Source: Siphlonurus alternatus (taxonomy: Eukaryota; Arthropoda; Insecta; Ephemeroptera; Siphlonuridae). From it: DNA of 64,000 nt. The translations under genes and the position numbers were made by a program. Where the stretch lies: NCBI GenBank assembly GCA_949825025.1, contig OX463786.1, positions 9,287,094 to 9,351,093 of the forward strand. Reading direction: 5' to 3'. Within the stretch, counting starts at the first letter, position 1. Each line of letters begins with the position of its first letter. The notes below the pieces were generated by a model. It saw only the letters and a list, made by a program, of their open reading frames with translations, searched no databases and was not told where the DNA came from. Positions 43,303 through 57,332 of this stretch are shown in pieces.

Positions 43303-43700
43303 AATAAGTCTTCTAGTTATCATGGCATAAATTTTTAGCAATGTTATTTTGTATACCAATGTATTGAAGCAGTGCTTGAGTTTAAATTCAAATAGCTTGT
43401 TTCTGGAAAAAGAAAATGGCTATGAGGATCATGCATGTTAATTGAGAATCACTAACAAATCAGTATCACACTCGCATTACGTATTCGTTGTGCATAGCTC
43501 GCATGATTATTTGACTTTAATTTATGAAATAATTATGCAGGTATATAACACAACTAAAACTGCATTAATCTTGCAATTACAGCAGACGATAAACCTTAAT
43601 AACATGTTCTATGCCACCTATATTTAAATGCAAATATGTTCATTATAAAATTTATAACACTACAGTATATATAGTAAAAATGAGGTATTGGGACCATACA
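43303..43700. other. AT-rich stretch, nothing recognised
   Basis: No feature is supported here. Confidence 0.45.
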
Positions 43701-44960
43701 GAACACGTTTATATTTTACAATAGAATTTTAATAATTATATCCTAAATTCCACATGTATTTATGTTACATTTCAAATAGTGTTAGTTCACTAATATTTTA
43801 AACCACTAGAATATATAACAAAAATAGAGCATTTTTATTACACGGAGCGCCTTTCATTTTGCCACTAAATGTGCAATGAAATTGAAATTTAGTATAACTT
43901 GGAATAGTGTGCGTTATATCACTTATATTACAAATTTATGTTTTAAATATGTGCACATTAACACCAATATTTTAATACCAGGATAGACGATTCGGCTCAC
44001 GAATAACACAAAAATATAGCAAAACCATGAGATAACATTCAACTCCAGCACAATTAATGTTTTCCTCCTAAAACTGCAATCTTGTAATTGCAAATTTATT
44101 ATGGCAAATATATTACAAAAATATGCTTATTTAGTTGCATCGTGAAATGAATATTTTTAATAAAGCTCCATCCAGTACCCAGTGCATTGCAATATTAGTG
44201 TAGTTATAGGTAAAATTTTGATGTTATATGACAACAATAGTGCACTTATATATTAAATATAAGACAAATATTTTTATTCGGGTTATAAATTATTTCATAA
44301 ATATAGCATTTTCATTACACTCAGTGCGTATATTTTACGACTAAAGATATAATATATTTATAATAAAAATATACTGATGGAATATTTTAGTCTATTTATA
44401 TTTTAGCCACCAATAACATTTTAAGTCAAAATAATTGCACTTTTAGTACATTGGGTGACTACATAATTTTAAACTAAAAGTACAATATTCGTAAATAGAA
44501 CGCAACATTTACTTATGACACTAATATAGCCGATTCATATATTGACTCTATGTCTAAAACACAAATATTTCTGCACTATAGTTAGGAGACTTGGCATATG
44601 GGATATATACGAAAATATGGCAAGAATAGGTGATAATATTCACCTCGTAGTGATATTATTTTAGCCTATAACTGCTATATTGTCATTGCTGATTTGTAAA
44701 GCAAATATATTGCAAGTTTATGTTGAATTTAGTAACAGATTGCAATGAGAAATTTGAAGCCAACTCAAGTTATGACAGTGCATTGCAATTTTATTATAGT
44801 TATAGGTGAAATTTCGGTGTTATTGCAACATAATTACACTTATATATCACTTATAGGGCAAATATTTGTACTCGGGTATTGATGATTTTTACAAACTTGA
44901 ATATTTTTTTTTATTGCAATGTGTACTATGTTGACTTGTAAGTGAGATGAATAAATATTT
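43701..44960 (+). repeat. Diverged tandem duplication, unit about 590 bp
   Basis: GTGCATTGCAATATTAGTG, TAGTTATAGGTAAAATTT, GCACTTATATATTAAATATA and GCAAATATTT..TCGGG at 44180-44285 recur in the same order at 44775-44875. The neighbouring text also repeats loosely. The block ends near 44930-44965 in AGTGAGATGAATAAATATTTG, a LINE-like 3' tail. It may be tandem LINE 3' UTR copies. Confidence 0.45.
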
Positions 44961-45572
44961 GAATTTGAATATCGACAATAATTTCTGATAATTTAACTTT
45001 GGCTTGTTAATAATCTATACTATATAATAATTACTATAGTGCTATGACGCAGAACTTAATTAATATTGTATCAGTTAAATATGGAATTGTTAATTTAAGT
45101 TAATTAACTAGAAATCTATTATTAATTCTGCAATATATAGTCAATAAATTTAGCATAAATTAATTATATGGTGTAATTTAATATAATATGAATTATTTCA
45201 TGGACTGTTTTCACATCATATGTATTTACAATACATTAAATTATTAAATTAATTACATAATAATGGAATTTGATTTATATGAAAATATAAAAAAATACAA
45301 TATATTTATTCTATATTTTTTTTTTTTGTGTTTAATAGAAGACTCGTATAAAAAAATACATCCACAGTACATGATAAAGTAATGAAATAAATATTACAGT
45401 AAAAATACAATAACACTTTATTGCTCATTGCATTCAATTGAAAGTTCAAATAAACTAAGTTTTTTTATCAGTAAAAACATTTTGTTATAATATGAAATCA
45501 CAGTAAAAAAAAAAAAAGGAATTTACTGTAGTAACTTTTAACACAAACGCAATTTACTGTAATGTATAGTTG
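44961..45572. other. AT-rich stretch, nothing recognised
   Basis: No feature is supported here. Confidence 0.5.
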
Positions 45573-45680
<108 letters not shown>

Positions 45681-46050
45681 CTCACTTCACATATATCAGA
45701 TAAACAATGATAAATTTTAATTTATTTATAAATGAATTTATATTGGATTGTGGGGATTTTTTCTAAACAAAAAATAAATTGGACTGAGTATATTGGGTCA
45801 GTTTTTGTGTGCTGTTAATCTTAGCTTATGGAGACAAATGACTCAAGTCAACTTTAACCTCAACATTAATGTTGCATCCCCTTTATCATGGGACTATAGC
45901 CAAGCCTTAGTTTTTATAAAAAGGTGAAGAGACTTGTAACATTTGATACAATACACTGTAAGTAAATGTATGTAATTTTATAATTATGTATTCATAAATT
46001 TTGTAAAAGTTTTTTTTAAAAAGTTTCAAAACTAATTTAAATATTTTGAT
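45681..46050. other. AT-rich stretch, nothing recognised
   Basis: No feature is supported here. Confidence 0.5.
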
Positions 46051-46190
46051 TATAATAATAATAATAATAATTGTTTATTGGGTTTAAAAATACAAATTAT
46101 AGAGAAAATATTAACAAATAAACATATACAAAACCCAATTGGTGAATGCAAAAGACGAAAGTCCATACACAAAATGCGTACATTCACCCA
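46051..46190 (-). mobile_element. LINE 3' end with ATT tail, copy 2
   Basis: Minus-strand copy of the sequence at 34945-35092, from TGGACTTTCGTCTTTTGCAT to CCCAATAAACAATT and (ATT)n. The pair differ at only a few positions, so they were inserted recently. Confidence 0.82.
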
Positions 46191-46690
46191 AAAGGAAATT
46201 TGAAAAACAATCGTTTTTAGCCATATTTGAGAATAAATTCGTACTTCAGCGGACCATTGAAAAAACTTTGTTACTTAAAATATAATAATTTGACTTAATG
46301 TTTTGAAATAAATTTTAAATACGTTGAAAAGTTGCGTATCAGATCAGATGGGAATGAATATTTTAACTAGAATAAGCTGAATAAAAAAATTAATTATATA
46401 ATAATGTGGAAATAATTTTTATTGTTTAATTTATTGTTTTCTTACTCTAGGATGTTTAAAAAAAAATTAATGATATATTTGTAAAGATATAATTTGTTCC
46501 CTACAATTCTTGTATACATTATTTTGTGTAAGTTATGTTTCAATTTATGCAATTGACTATCAGAAAGGTAAATTAATACAAACACCTATAATTTTATACA
46601 ATTTTTTTAATGTTTTTACACTGTAGTCATTATATTTCTCTTAAGGAACTGTTAATTATGTAAACAAGGTGTTATGAAAGAATAAAAATT
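46191..46690. other. AT-rich stretch, nothing recognised
   Basis: No feature is supported here. Confidence 0.5.
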
Positions 46691-47026
46691 TTAAGGATGA
46701 ATCTCAGTAGGTTGATATCTCGCAATCGTACCGCCTGAATGCAACAAGACTTGCAGGGGACTTAGAACTCACCATCAATAGGTGACATTCAAAATTTGAA
46801 GCGAATCTGTCTTATCAGTTTTGTGAAAACTGAGGTAAAAGTTTAACATTGGCCTTATGGACGGAAACCGGAAATGGAGCTGTTGTAAGAAAACTGCAAG
46901 ACTGAATTTGCTCAAACCATAAGCGATTAAGTTTTAGAACATTATCAATTTTTTAAAACTTATTTCATTCGATTCATTTGCAGGAAAATATTCTTTGATT
47001 CCGAAGTAACTGAGATTAATCGTTAA
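46691..47026 (+). mobile_element. Family T element, copy 2, TTAA-flanked
   Basis: GGATGAATCTCAGTAGG at 46695 is mirrored at the right end by GTAACTGAGATTAATCG ending at 47022. TTAA flanks both sides (46691-46694, 47023-47026). Only the terminal 17 bp or so is inverted, unlike the fully palindromic families. It has no coding frame. Partial copies lie at 39116 and, inverted, at 50105. Confidence 0.72.
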
Positions 47027-48476
<1,450 letters not shown>

Positions 48477-48538
48477 CATTACGGATGGTAAACCACACAA
48501 AAACAAAACAAAAAAAAAAAATCATTTTTGTTATGTCT

Positions 48539-48889
48539 TTAAGGGTAAGGTAAAACGCTCAATGTTAAATAAAAATCCCACACATGAAAATTAGGAAACC
48601 TATTCTAAAAATGTTCTCCTCTACAATCCCCCATCAGTAGCTAAAATACCAGGTATACAAATTCAAGCTACTTTTTGAGTTATGAATTTTTAAATTTGAC
48701 TAATTAAAGTGGAACTCCCATGTTAAATTAGTCAACTTTAAAAATTCATAACTCAAAAATTAGCTCGAATTTGTGATATTTTAGTTACTGATAGGGGATG
48801 TAGAAGAGAATAACATTTTAAGATACGTTTCATAATTTTCATGTGTGGGAATTAATTTTTTAACATTGGGCGCTGTACGTTACCCTTAA
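48539..48889. mobile_element. Family E TTAA palindrome, copy 2 (diverged)
   Basis: GGGTAAGGTAAAACGCTCAATG at 48543 inverts to a right end ACGTTACCC at 48885, with TTAA on both sides (48539-48542, 48886-48889). The arms are more mismatched than in copies 1, 3 and 4, so it is the oldest copy. Confidence 0.85.
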
Positions 48890-49075
48890 AAGAAGCTAGT
48901 ATAAAATTATTGCAGCATTAATTTTAATGAATATTTTTTATGGGAAAAATGCAGAAAGTGCTTGGTTAAAATTTTTTAAAGGAAATATGAAATAAAAAAG
49001 AACTCCCACATTGAAATATATTTTTGTCCCCAGTGATAGATACATTCACTGTATCAACCTAAGGTAGAAACTACC
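48890..49075. other. AT-rich spacer
   Basis: Nothing recognised. Confidence 0.5.
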
Positions 49076-49159
49076 TACAATCAGAACCAAAAAGGTGTGC
49101 CCCTCTCTTTATGGAACTTGTATGCTATTCAGGGGCAAACCTTTTTGGTTCCGATAGTA
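49076..49159. mobile_element. Family O short TIR MITE, copy 2
   Basis: CAATCAGAACCAAAAAGGTG at 49078 inverts to CCTTTTTGGTTCCGATAG at 49157, and GTGCCCCTCTC matches the 16712 copy. TA flanks both sides. Confidence 0.8.
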
Positions 49160-50104
49160 TATTAAATAACTTCACTGCATAGAATTGACTTTTAGGATCA
49201 AGCGCAAGGGTCACCCCCTTTCATCTACTAATCAAGCTAATTACTCCAATTAATTTATACTAACATTACTGTTAAGGACCACAGATGAGAATCAGTGTTC
49301 AGTTCCATTAACTTTGAAGCTACATATAAAGATTTTAAAAATAAAAAAATGAATGGTTTGACTATACGCCAGTATATTAATTTTTTTTTATTTGTAAGTA
49401 ATAGTTTAAAAAAAAATCATATTGGTGTATATTGGAAAAAAATATTTAAAATGCTGCAAAATTAGAAGATAATGAATTATTATAAATTAACTAGTACCTT
49501 AAATAAGAAATTCAACTTCAAAAAATTTGTAATTATAATTACAATTATTATAATTATATTTATTTTGCCATGACAAAACAAAGAAATTTAGTTTAATTAA
49601 TATATACTTAACATTTTTAACATAATTAGCATACTACATAATTAATTTCTAAGTCTTTGTTTACAAACAACCCTTAACGTCAAATTCAGACAAGAAGGGA
49701 TGTTTTGATTTGTTGTTATTCAAATTAGCTTTAGGATTAAATCTTCTCTACCTTAATGATCGGTATTATTAATTAGAAAAATTATAAGGTCAAGCAAGAT
49801 TATTTTAAACTGATTTAGCCCTGCCAATTTTTATTTATTTGCGGATGTTGGAGGAATGGAAAACAACATTTTTTTTTAAAGCCTTTAAACATCCTATTAA
49901 CACACAATTCATTAAAATAAAATTAGTGATATTTTAATATTAATTTAGAAGTACGTAATTTTATTGAATTTATATATTGAAATCATGTTTTAAGTGTAAT
50001 TATATTTCTGTTGGAATGTTTTGAATGATATAAAACAAAATTTCGAGAACATACTTAAAGTTATTCATTTATTTATTAGTGTATAAATAGTTTGAGAAAA
50101 TTCA
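49160..50104. other. AT-rich stretch, nothing recognised
   Basis: No gene or bounded repeat is supported. Confidence 0.5.
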
Positions 50105-50290
50105 AGGGGACGATTTTCTCAAGACAGCTTCATTTTCACCCATAAGGCCATTTAACTTCCACTTTAATTTTCACAAAACTGTTAAAACATAATTAATCTA
50201 CCTCAAACTTTGTATACCATCTATTGATAGGGAATTCAAAGGACCCTAAAAGTCTCATTTAATATCTATAGCTGTGAGTTAATATCCTTG
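50105..50290 (-). mobile_element. Family T element, copy 3 (inverted, diverged)
   Basis: On the minus strand GGATATTAACTCACAG, CTATCAATAGATGGTAT, CAGTTTTGTGAAAATTAAAG and GGCCTTATGGGTGAAAATG follow the order of the copy at 46695. It is strongly mutated and ends next to a GA array. Confidence 0.55.
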
Positions 50291-50315
50291 AAACAATACT
50301 ATAATACTCGTGATG

Positions 50316-50318
<3 letters not shown>

Positions 50319-50401
<83 letters not shown>
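50319..50401. repeat. (GA)n microsatellite
   Basis: Pure GA array of about 82 bp. Confidence 0.95.
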
Positions 50402-50404
<3 letters not shown>

Positions 50405-50709
50405 GATATTCATTACTTGATGGTAAATGTATTATATTTCTGATACTTGATAACACATAAGCATTTTATTGTAGATGTATTCTTCACTTTTATTTTTATT
50501 TATTAAATATTTTCCTTAAACAAGAAACAAAAAATTGAACAAAGGTGGAGAACCCAAAAGAATCCAAAAAAGATCATAAAAAAATCAAGGATTTAACACG
50601 GGCAACCAAAATAAATTTTTGAGTTTTATTCTCATATTATATAATTTTCGTTAGTTTGTGTCGTTTAAAATATCTAATAATTTTAAGCTAATATAAATGA
50701 TGAACATAA
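50402..50709. other. AT-rich stretch, nothing recognised
   Basis: No feature is supported here. Confidence 0.5.
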
Positions 50710-50889
50710 GGGGGGACATTCACAAAGCACTTTAACCCCCAATTTAGACCCGATTTTTAACCCTGGTGCTAAACATGGTGCTAAGCTATGAGGTTAACAT
50801 GGTTAGCCCCTGGTTTAGTACCATGTTTAGCACCAGGGTTAAAAATCGGGGCTAAAGTGGGGGTTAAAGTGCTTTGTGAATGTCCCCCA
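50710..50889. mobile_element. Family B palindromic MITE, copy 3
   Basis: Same 180-bp structure as 3054, differing at a handful of bases (for example TTTAGACCC in the left arm). The near identity of three copies points to recent amplification. Confidence 0.88.
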
Positions 50890-51367
50890 AAATTTATCAA
50901 TATTATTGTATTAAATTTTATCTCCAGTATATTTTATCCAGTCTGTCAAGTATTTTTTGTATATAACAAAAAGACAAACAACGCTGATTGCTCGTGCAGT
51001 ACAAAACATCATTACGTTCAATGATTGATCAAACTTTGTTGCTTCCAAACAGATTCGAGTGATTACATCCTTTGTAAAATGAAACTTTTTATACGTGAAG
51101 TTTTGAGATATAACATGTATGGCCAACTATAAAAAATTTGATTCAAATTAAGATCTGATTATAATTTAAAATATTAAAGTTTTATCTATAATGATTGAAG
51201 CCTCTCTAAATGTAAATATATTTATCTATTATTGAATCATATTTTTTATACATATGAAATTATTACAAGTTTAATTGTCTATGATCATTAAAATTTAATC
51301 ATATTGCTTTTATTTTTAATTTTCCAATTTAGATAATTATTATAAAAAATAAACATTTTTTATTATT
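50890..51367. other. AT-rich stretch, nothing recognised
   Basis: No feature is supported here. Confidence 0.5.
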
Positions 51368-51722
51368 TTAAGGGTAAGGTAACGCCACCAATGTTAAAAA
51401 AAATCTCTCTCACGAAAATTCTGAAAAAAATTTAAAATGTTCTCCTCTACACCCCCTATCAGTAGCTAAAATATCAGGTATACAAATACGATCTAGTTTT
51501 TGAGTTATGAATTTTTAAAGTTGACCAATTTAACATGGGAGTTTCATTTCTCCATGTTAAAGTAGTCAACTTTAAAAATTTATAACTCAAAAACTAGATC
51601 GTATTTGTATACCTGATATTTTAGGTACTGAAAGGGGGTATAGAGGAGAACATTTTAAATTTTTTTCAGAATTTTTGTGAGAGGGATTTTTTTTAACATT
51701 GGTGGCGTTACCTTACCCTTAA
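51368..51722. mobile_element. Family E TTAA palindrome, copy 3
   Basis: GGGTAAGGTAACGCCACCAATG at 51372 to its complement ending at 51718, with TTAA at 51368-51371 and 51719-51722. It is nearly identical to the copies at 35193 (inverted centre) and 60146. Confidence 0.92.
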
Positions 51723-51903
51723 GTTCAAAAAAGCCTTTGAAGACCTAATGAAAATTTCATTATTTTTGTTTTAAAGCAAAAAGTCATTTCCAAATAGTAA
51801 TTTTAAAGATGTAATTTTTTTTATTATGAAATCTGCTAAAAACTATATATCGTTCCTTAATTAAAGTAAATATTTACGCGACTAATGACCAAGTCATTAG
51901 TCA

Positions 51904-52059
51904 TGCCTGTATTTGTAAAGTGACGCCAGGTTTAGGCCCTGTCAACACGCAAATGCAACTCCCCCGTTGATCTGCAACGCCACAATACAGCAGAGCAACG
52001 AGGGTTGCATTTGCGTGTTGACAGGGGCAAACCTGGCGTCACTTTACAAAATACAGGCA
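51904..52059. mobile_element. Family M palindromic MITE
   Basis: TGCCTGTATTTGTAAAGTGA inverts to CACTTTACAAAATACAGGCA. The arms continue with CGCCAGGTTT and TCAACACGCAAATGCAAC and complement, and almost meet. It is GC-rich compared with its flanks. No clear target duplication; single copy here. Confidence 0.82.
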
Positions 52060-52327
52060 CTTTATTCATGTAAGCTTTGTAGTCATGAGCATTACTTATA
52101 AGCAATTATTCAAAAATAGTCCCTATCATGGAACGAATATCACCATCAAAATGAATTTTTTTGTGTCGATGAAAGTTGATAATACGACACAATAGAAAGA
52201 TGCTTTTTAATATATAGCATTAATAATAGCACTAAAATTATTAATAAATATATTTTTTTTTATACACAATGTTAGCTTACTACAGCATATTCTACAGTAT
52301 TAACAACATTGCAGTTGGAAGAATTGA
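52060..52327. other. AT-rich spacer
   Basis: Nothing recognised. Confidence 0.5.
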
Positions 52328-52635
52328 TAGGAAAGGAGGCGGCTGTGGCCTTATGTTAGGAACTGCCCCGGCATTTGCCTGGGAGTGACGATGGGAAACC
52401 ACAGAAAACCATCATCGAGGCAGACGGTACCAAAGGGAACGACCTTCAGCACCTCCCGAATACAGGCAGTATATAGTGGAATAACATACATGCCATCTCT
52501 CGGGAACTTACCAGAACACGCTGCCATACCTCAGCTCGAAGTGACGAAAAGTCACCTTACCTGAACCAAGGCAGGAAGCGATCCTGGGTCTCCCGAGCGA
52601 TAGGTAGAGATCAAACCACTACGCTACGCTGTTAA
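52328..52635 (-). mobile_element. tRNA-headed SINE, minus strand
   Basis: On the minus strand an A-box-like AGCGTAGTGGTTTGATC (about 52626-52610) and B-box-like GGATCGCTTCC (about 52583-52573) form a tRNA-like head. It is followed by GGTTTTCTGTGGTTTCCCATC and CAGGCAAATGCCGGGGCAGT, then GGCCACAGCCGCC. From memory, very similar text is widespread in insect genomes, which supports an arthropod source. It is unrelated to the SINE at 4147. Confidence 0.75.
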
Positions 52636-53141
52636 TAATTAAATACACGTAATACATAATATCACATAATAATATACTATTTATATTCTCAACTTTCATT
52701 CCCTCTCTTTCTCATTATTATAAACAATTAAGATATTAATTAATATATTCTGTTAAATCATATAAATTCATTTTTTAAATTACATTAAAATTCCTTAAAA
52801 GCTCACAAGTGTATTACAAAAATGCAATGCAAATTAAATCATAACATTTAATCGCCCTAACTTGACAGTGCCCTCAAATTTACACAATCTGTAGTAATAT
52901 TAATTATTTCACCTTACAAATTTACATATAAAGTTTCTGACGTATGTTCATAAGAAATTAAAGGTTTTTGAATCTTCAACTAACCGTTATTTTTAATTTA
53001 CGTATGTCCAATTTTATTTATGATATTCCATTTTGTAAAAATATTAATAAGTAACTCTTACAGTTAGTGCCTAATTTCTTCAGTAAATTTTATACGAAAA
53101 CTTTAATAGCAAAAAGTATATTCCATGCATGAATTCATGGT
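52636..53141. other. AT-rich stretch, nothing recognised
   Basis: No feature is supported here. Confidence 0.5.
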
Positions 53142-53291
53142 TAAAGCCGGTATTACACGATACAATTTTTCTAATTATTGCATACAATTTTTCCTTACAA
53201 GAAAACTTAAATGTCATTTGTTTGTATGGGGATGAAATTTTCTTGTAAGTAAAAATTGTATGCAAAATTGTATCTTGTAATATGGGCTTCA
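53142..53291. mobile_element. Family J fold-back MITE, copy 2
   Basis: AGCCGGTATTACACGATACA at 53145 inverts to AATATGGGCT at 53288. TAA lies on the left and TCA on the right, so the duplication has decayed. The arms and loop match the copy at 8379. Confidence 0.8.
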
Positions 53292-53500
53292 TTGTAAATT
53301 TCACATAATATTTAGACACTAAAATCATTGAGTTACTGTATTAATCAGCAAAATTATGTTTAATTAAGCCAAGATATAATTCACTAAACAATTTAAGTTA
53401 GAGATTGTTTTGATAAATATTATCTTATAAAACATGAAGAATGCTATATTTAAAATTGTGTTAGTAAAAATGTTTAAAATTCTCATAAAACTGTATTAAT

Positions 53501-53704
53501 TCGTCCCTCGTCTGCAATAATGAGATCTGCCTATACCATGATCTCATGTGAAATAATGAGCTGTCTGCTATTTCAGGTGAGCGTAACAATGAGCTTTATG
53601 TTATATCGATTTACAGCTTAAAATTGCGTTCACTTGAAATAACAGATAGCCTATTATTGAAACAAAATCATGGTAAGCAGATAGCTCATTATTACGGATG
53701 AAAT
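53501..53704. mobile_element. Family R fold-back element, copy 2
   Basis: CGTCCCTCGTCTGCAATAATG then CTGCCTATACCATGATC at the left is mirrored by ATCATGGTAAGCAGATAGCTC and ATTATTACGGATG at the right, around TATATCGATTTACAGCT as at 10300. Confidence 0.72.
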
Positions 53705-54268
53705 ATATTTTAGAGGCAATAGATCACAGGAATTATGCAAATTATGCCATGAATTATTAATTTTAATTTACAATCGACCAATTAATTTAGTTATTTTGTT
53801 CCCCTAAAATTGATGTATGCAGTGTAATGCTTTTATCAATTAAGCAATTATTATTAACTCAATAAACAATTATTATTATGAATATTCATGAAAAAAATAC
53901 AAAACAAGAATGCTGTGTACAATTCTTACCAAACAAGCCAAATGAGTATGTTGGCTTCTTCTATCTACTTTAAAAAGGTAAATCTTTTATTAAATAAACA
54001 ATACAATCCGTTTTAAAAACTTTTAAGCTTAGTGTATAATAACTAATCTACATAATCTTAAGGATTTTGCTGTAAAACACTTCAGTGTAATCTTCTTTAC
54101 ATTTTATGAAAAAAAAATCAAAACAAAAAAAGATCCATAGCTTGGAATATCATTTGTTCTTTCACAGTACAAAAGTTGATACGACGACTTTTGTATTTGT
54201 TGTTTTTATCTGTGGCAGCTGAGCCTGCCTTGTTACCTCTAATCTGATTATAAGAACCAACCTTTCTT

Positions 54269-54272
<4 letters not shown>
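53705..54272. other. AT-rich stretch, nothing recognised
   Basis: No feature is supported here. Confidence 0.5.

Positions 54273-54361
<89 letters not shown>
54273..54361. repeat. (CT)n microsatellite
   Basis: Pure CT array of about 88 bp preceded by a short TTTC repeat. Confidence 0.95.
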
Positions 54362-54364
<3 letters not shown>

Positions 54365-54639
54365 CCCAGATAACGTATACAATGTAGCAGCCTTGCAATA
54401 CAAAGAGTTGAATTTGAAATCATAAGTGAAAAAAAAAAAAAACTTTCTTTTGTTTATCCTTAAAATAAAGAATAAGTTTAATATTGTTTGGTTTTATTGC
54501 AGAAAATTCAACCAAAAATGAAATCACGTTAAATGTATAGTAAAATATAATATTATCTCTGGTCATTTTGTCTTTTTGTAGTACATTAATTATATTTAAA
54601 AAATATATATATGTTTTACATAATATGTACTAAATATTT

Positions 54640-54760
<121 letters not shown>

Positions 54761-55427
54761 AATGATAAAATTTTAATAATATAATTTAAATTCTTATTTA
54801 CATTGAAATGCATTGTATCAAATAGGCTTAATATTTATAATATAGTGTTATTATAAATTTTTTTTATAAATAGTTGTATTAACAATAACTGAAAATGTGC
54901 AAAAATTAATGGTGAAATCTAAATTGTTAATCGCTATTACTCATCTCTATGCATTGGGTATGAACAAAATGCTAATAAATTAGTCCAAATTTCGTCTATA
55001 ATACAAAATATGTAAAAGAGTTGTAATAGAGCATGTAACGTAAAAAATCACTCAGAAATATCTCAGATTGAATATATTGTTAAATAAAAGCTCTATAGAA
55101 TTATGTATCGTTCGTGTTGTAGTTTTTTCCCCGTTTTGCTTGACTTACGAAAGGTTTTCCACTTACATGAATTGTTGACATAAGTAGTTTGCCGAGCAGT
55201 AAACATGGACCTCTTCACGAAACATCAAAATTTATTGCGACAACAACAAAAAAATTGGTAATATTTCCACGAATATGTTTTCCAATGTTATACTGAAGGA
55301 TATTAAAATTGTTAACAAAAAAATTGTACATAAAAAAAATATCCAATAAAGTTTAAAAAATAATATATATAAAAGTTGAAATTATTCGATTTTATAGGAT
55401 AAATATTAAAATTGAACAACTCCCATG
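54761..55427. other. AT-rich DNA, one weak exon-like spot
   Basis: On the minus strand ATG at 55206-55204 opens 13 codons (MFTARQTTYVNNS) up to an AT|GTAAGTGG donor at 55166. This could be a first exon, but the evidence is too thin to call a gene. Confidence 0.25.
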
Positions 55428-55745
55428 AGGATGAGTGTAATATGTACATTGAACGGCTCTTGTTATGTTACTGAAGTCAAGCAACGTCGAACGTGCTGGT
55501 ACTTGGATGGGTGACCGTTAAAAATAAAAACTCCCTCGCTCTCTCAATCATGCATTTGCGTACGAGTGTTGGTTTTATTGAATTGAGAGTCTTTATACAT
55601 CACTCAGTGATAAAAAGTATACAGAGACCTCCGTCCTGATACGTTTTTCACGGTTCCCTCAGTCTCACCTTAAGTCAATTTCTAGGACGCATAACAGGCA
55701 TTGGCCACCATCCCTCCCTTATAACTAACCATTACCTCACTTTGG
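55428..55745 (+). mobile_element. 5S rRNA-headed SINE, copy 4
   Basis: GAACGGCTCTTGTTATGTTACTG, AAGCAACGTCGAACGTGCTGG and ACTTGGATGGGTGACCG (55451-55518) form the 5S-like head. The tail reads GTCCTGATACGTTTTTCACGG, then TTGGCCACCATCCC. Pol III boxes are retained. Confidence 0.82.
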
Positions 55746-55939
55746 GATGTCAGTTTATATAGGGGTAGGAGCTATCCCTGTAAAAAAATAAGTATTGATT
55801 TTAAAAATAGTTACATCATTGTAATAATAAATAAAGCATAATAATAGAAGAAATTAAATATTATTTTAATATTTAAATTTGTTTATTGATTTATATTTTA
55901 TTATTATTTAAATAATAATTATTCAAAATAAAGAACATT
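55746..55939. other. AT-rich spacer
   Basis: Nothing recognised. Confidence 0.5.
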
Positions 55940-56474
55940 GAGTGCGTTCGAGGTGACTGTCCAACCCAGTCCGGACCGGTCCGGACCGTTTAAAATCGTT
56001 TTTTTTACAGTCGGACTGCCGTCCATTTCCCCTCCTTAACTCCCCTCTCATGACGTCACTTCCGCAGTCCGGCCGGTGTTGAGCGGTCCGGCTAAAAAGT
56101 CGGACGAGTCCCTCTATAGTCGGACTGTAGAACTAAACTGAACAACGAAATGCGTCGCAATACTCGAAATGCGCAATGTTTTGGTAATTTTGGCGCAATC
56201 CTTGGGCGGGACGGGATACATGCACCTTTTCTCTATTAACCTATTAACTGCAGCGATCTACAGCAGCAGGCTCCATTTTTACTGTACCAAAAAGTACTGT
56301 ATGCCCCCTTTCACGCGCCCGACAGCTGATAGCAGTCGATCCTTCGGACTGCGCGTTTTTTCTTCAAAACCAGACAGTGACGTAAATATGACGTTTCAGA
56401 CCACGTGACCAAAATATGCCGCCATTTTCACTGACCAGTCCGGACAGGGTTGGACAGTCACCTCGAACGTACTC
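55940..56474. mobile_element. Family N GC-rich TIR element
   Basis: GAGTGCGTTCGAGGTGACTG at 55940 is mirrored by CAGTCACCTCGAACGTACTC ending at 56474, with further pairing over CCAACCC and GTCCGGAC. Terminal arms are about 40 bp. The left half repeats CGGTCCGGAC and AGTCGGACTG motifs. The interior is GC-rich and has no transposase; a 79-codon frame at 56169 is unrecognised. No target duplication is evident. Confidence 0.78.
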
Positions 56475-57176
<702 letters not shown>

Positions 57177-57332
57177 GTTATAACATGTATGAAATGAATT
57201 ATAATCTTCTCATCAATAACAAAACAATTCTTTATTTAGTGCAATGAAAATTAGTTAAAACTGTTAACTCTTAATTTGTAAAGCCCCATTGGATTATCGA
57301 TCTCAAAATTGTTTAGTGCAAAAATGACTAAG

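Noticed and set aside
55167..55206. Possible minus-strand first exon (13 codons to a GTAAGT)
   Set aside because: Too short; ATG plus a donor within 40 nt is expected by chance in 64 kb.
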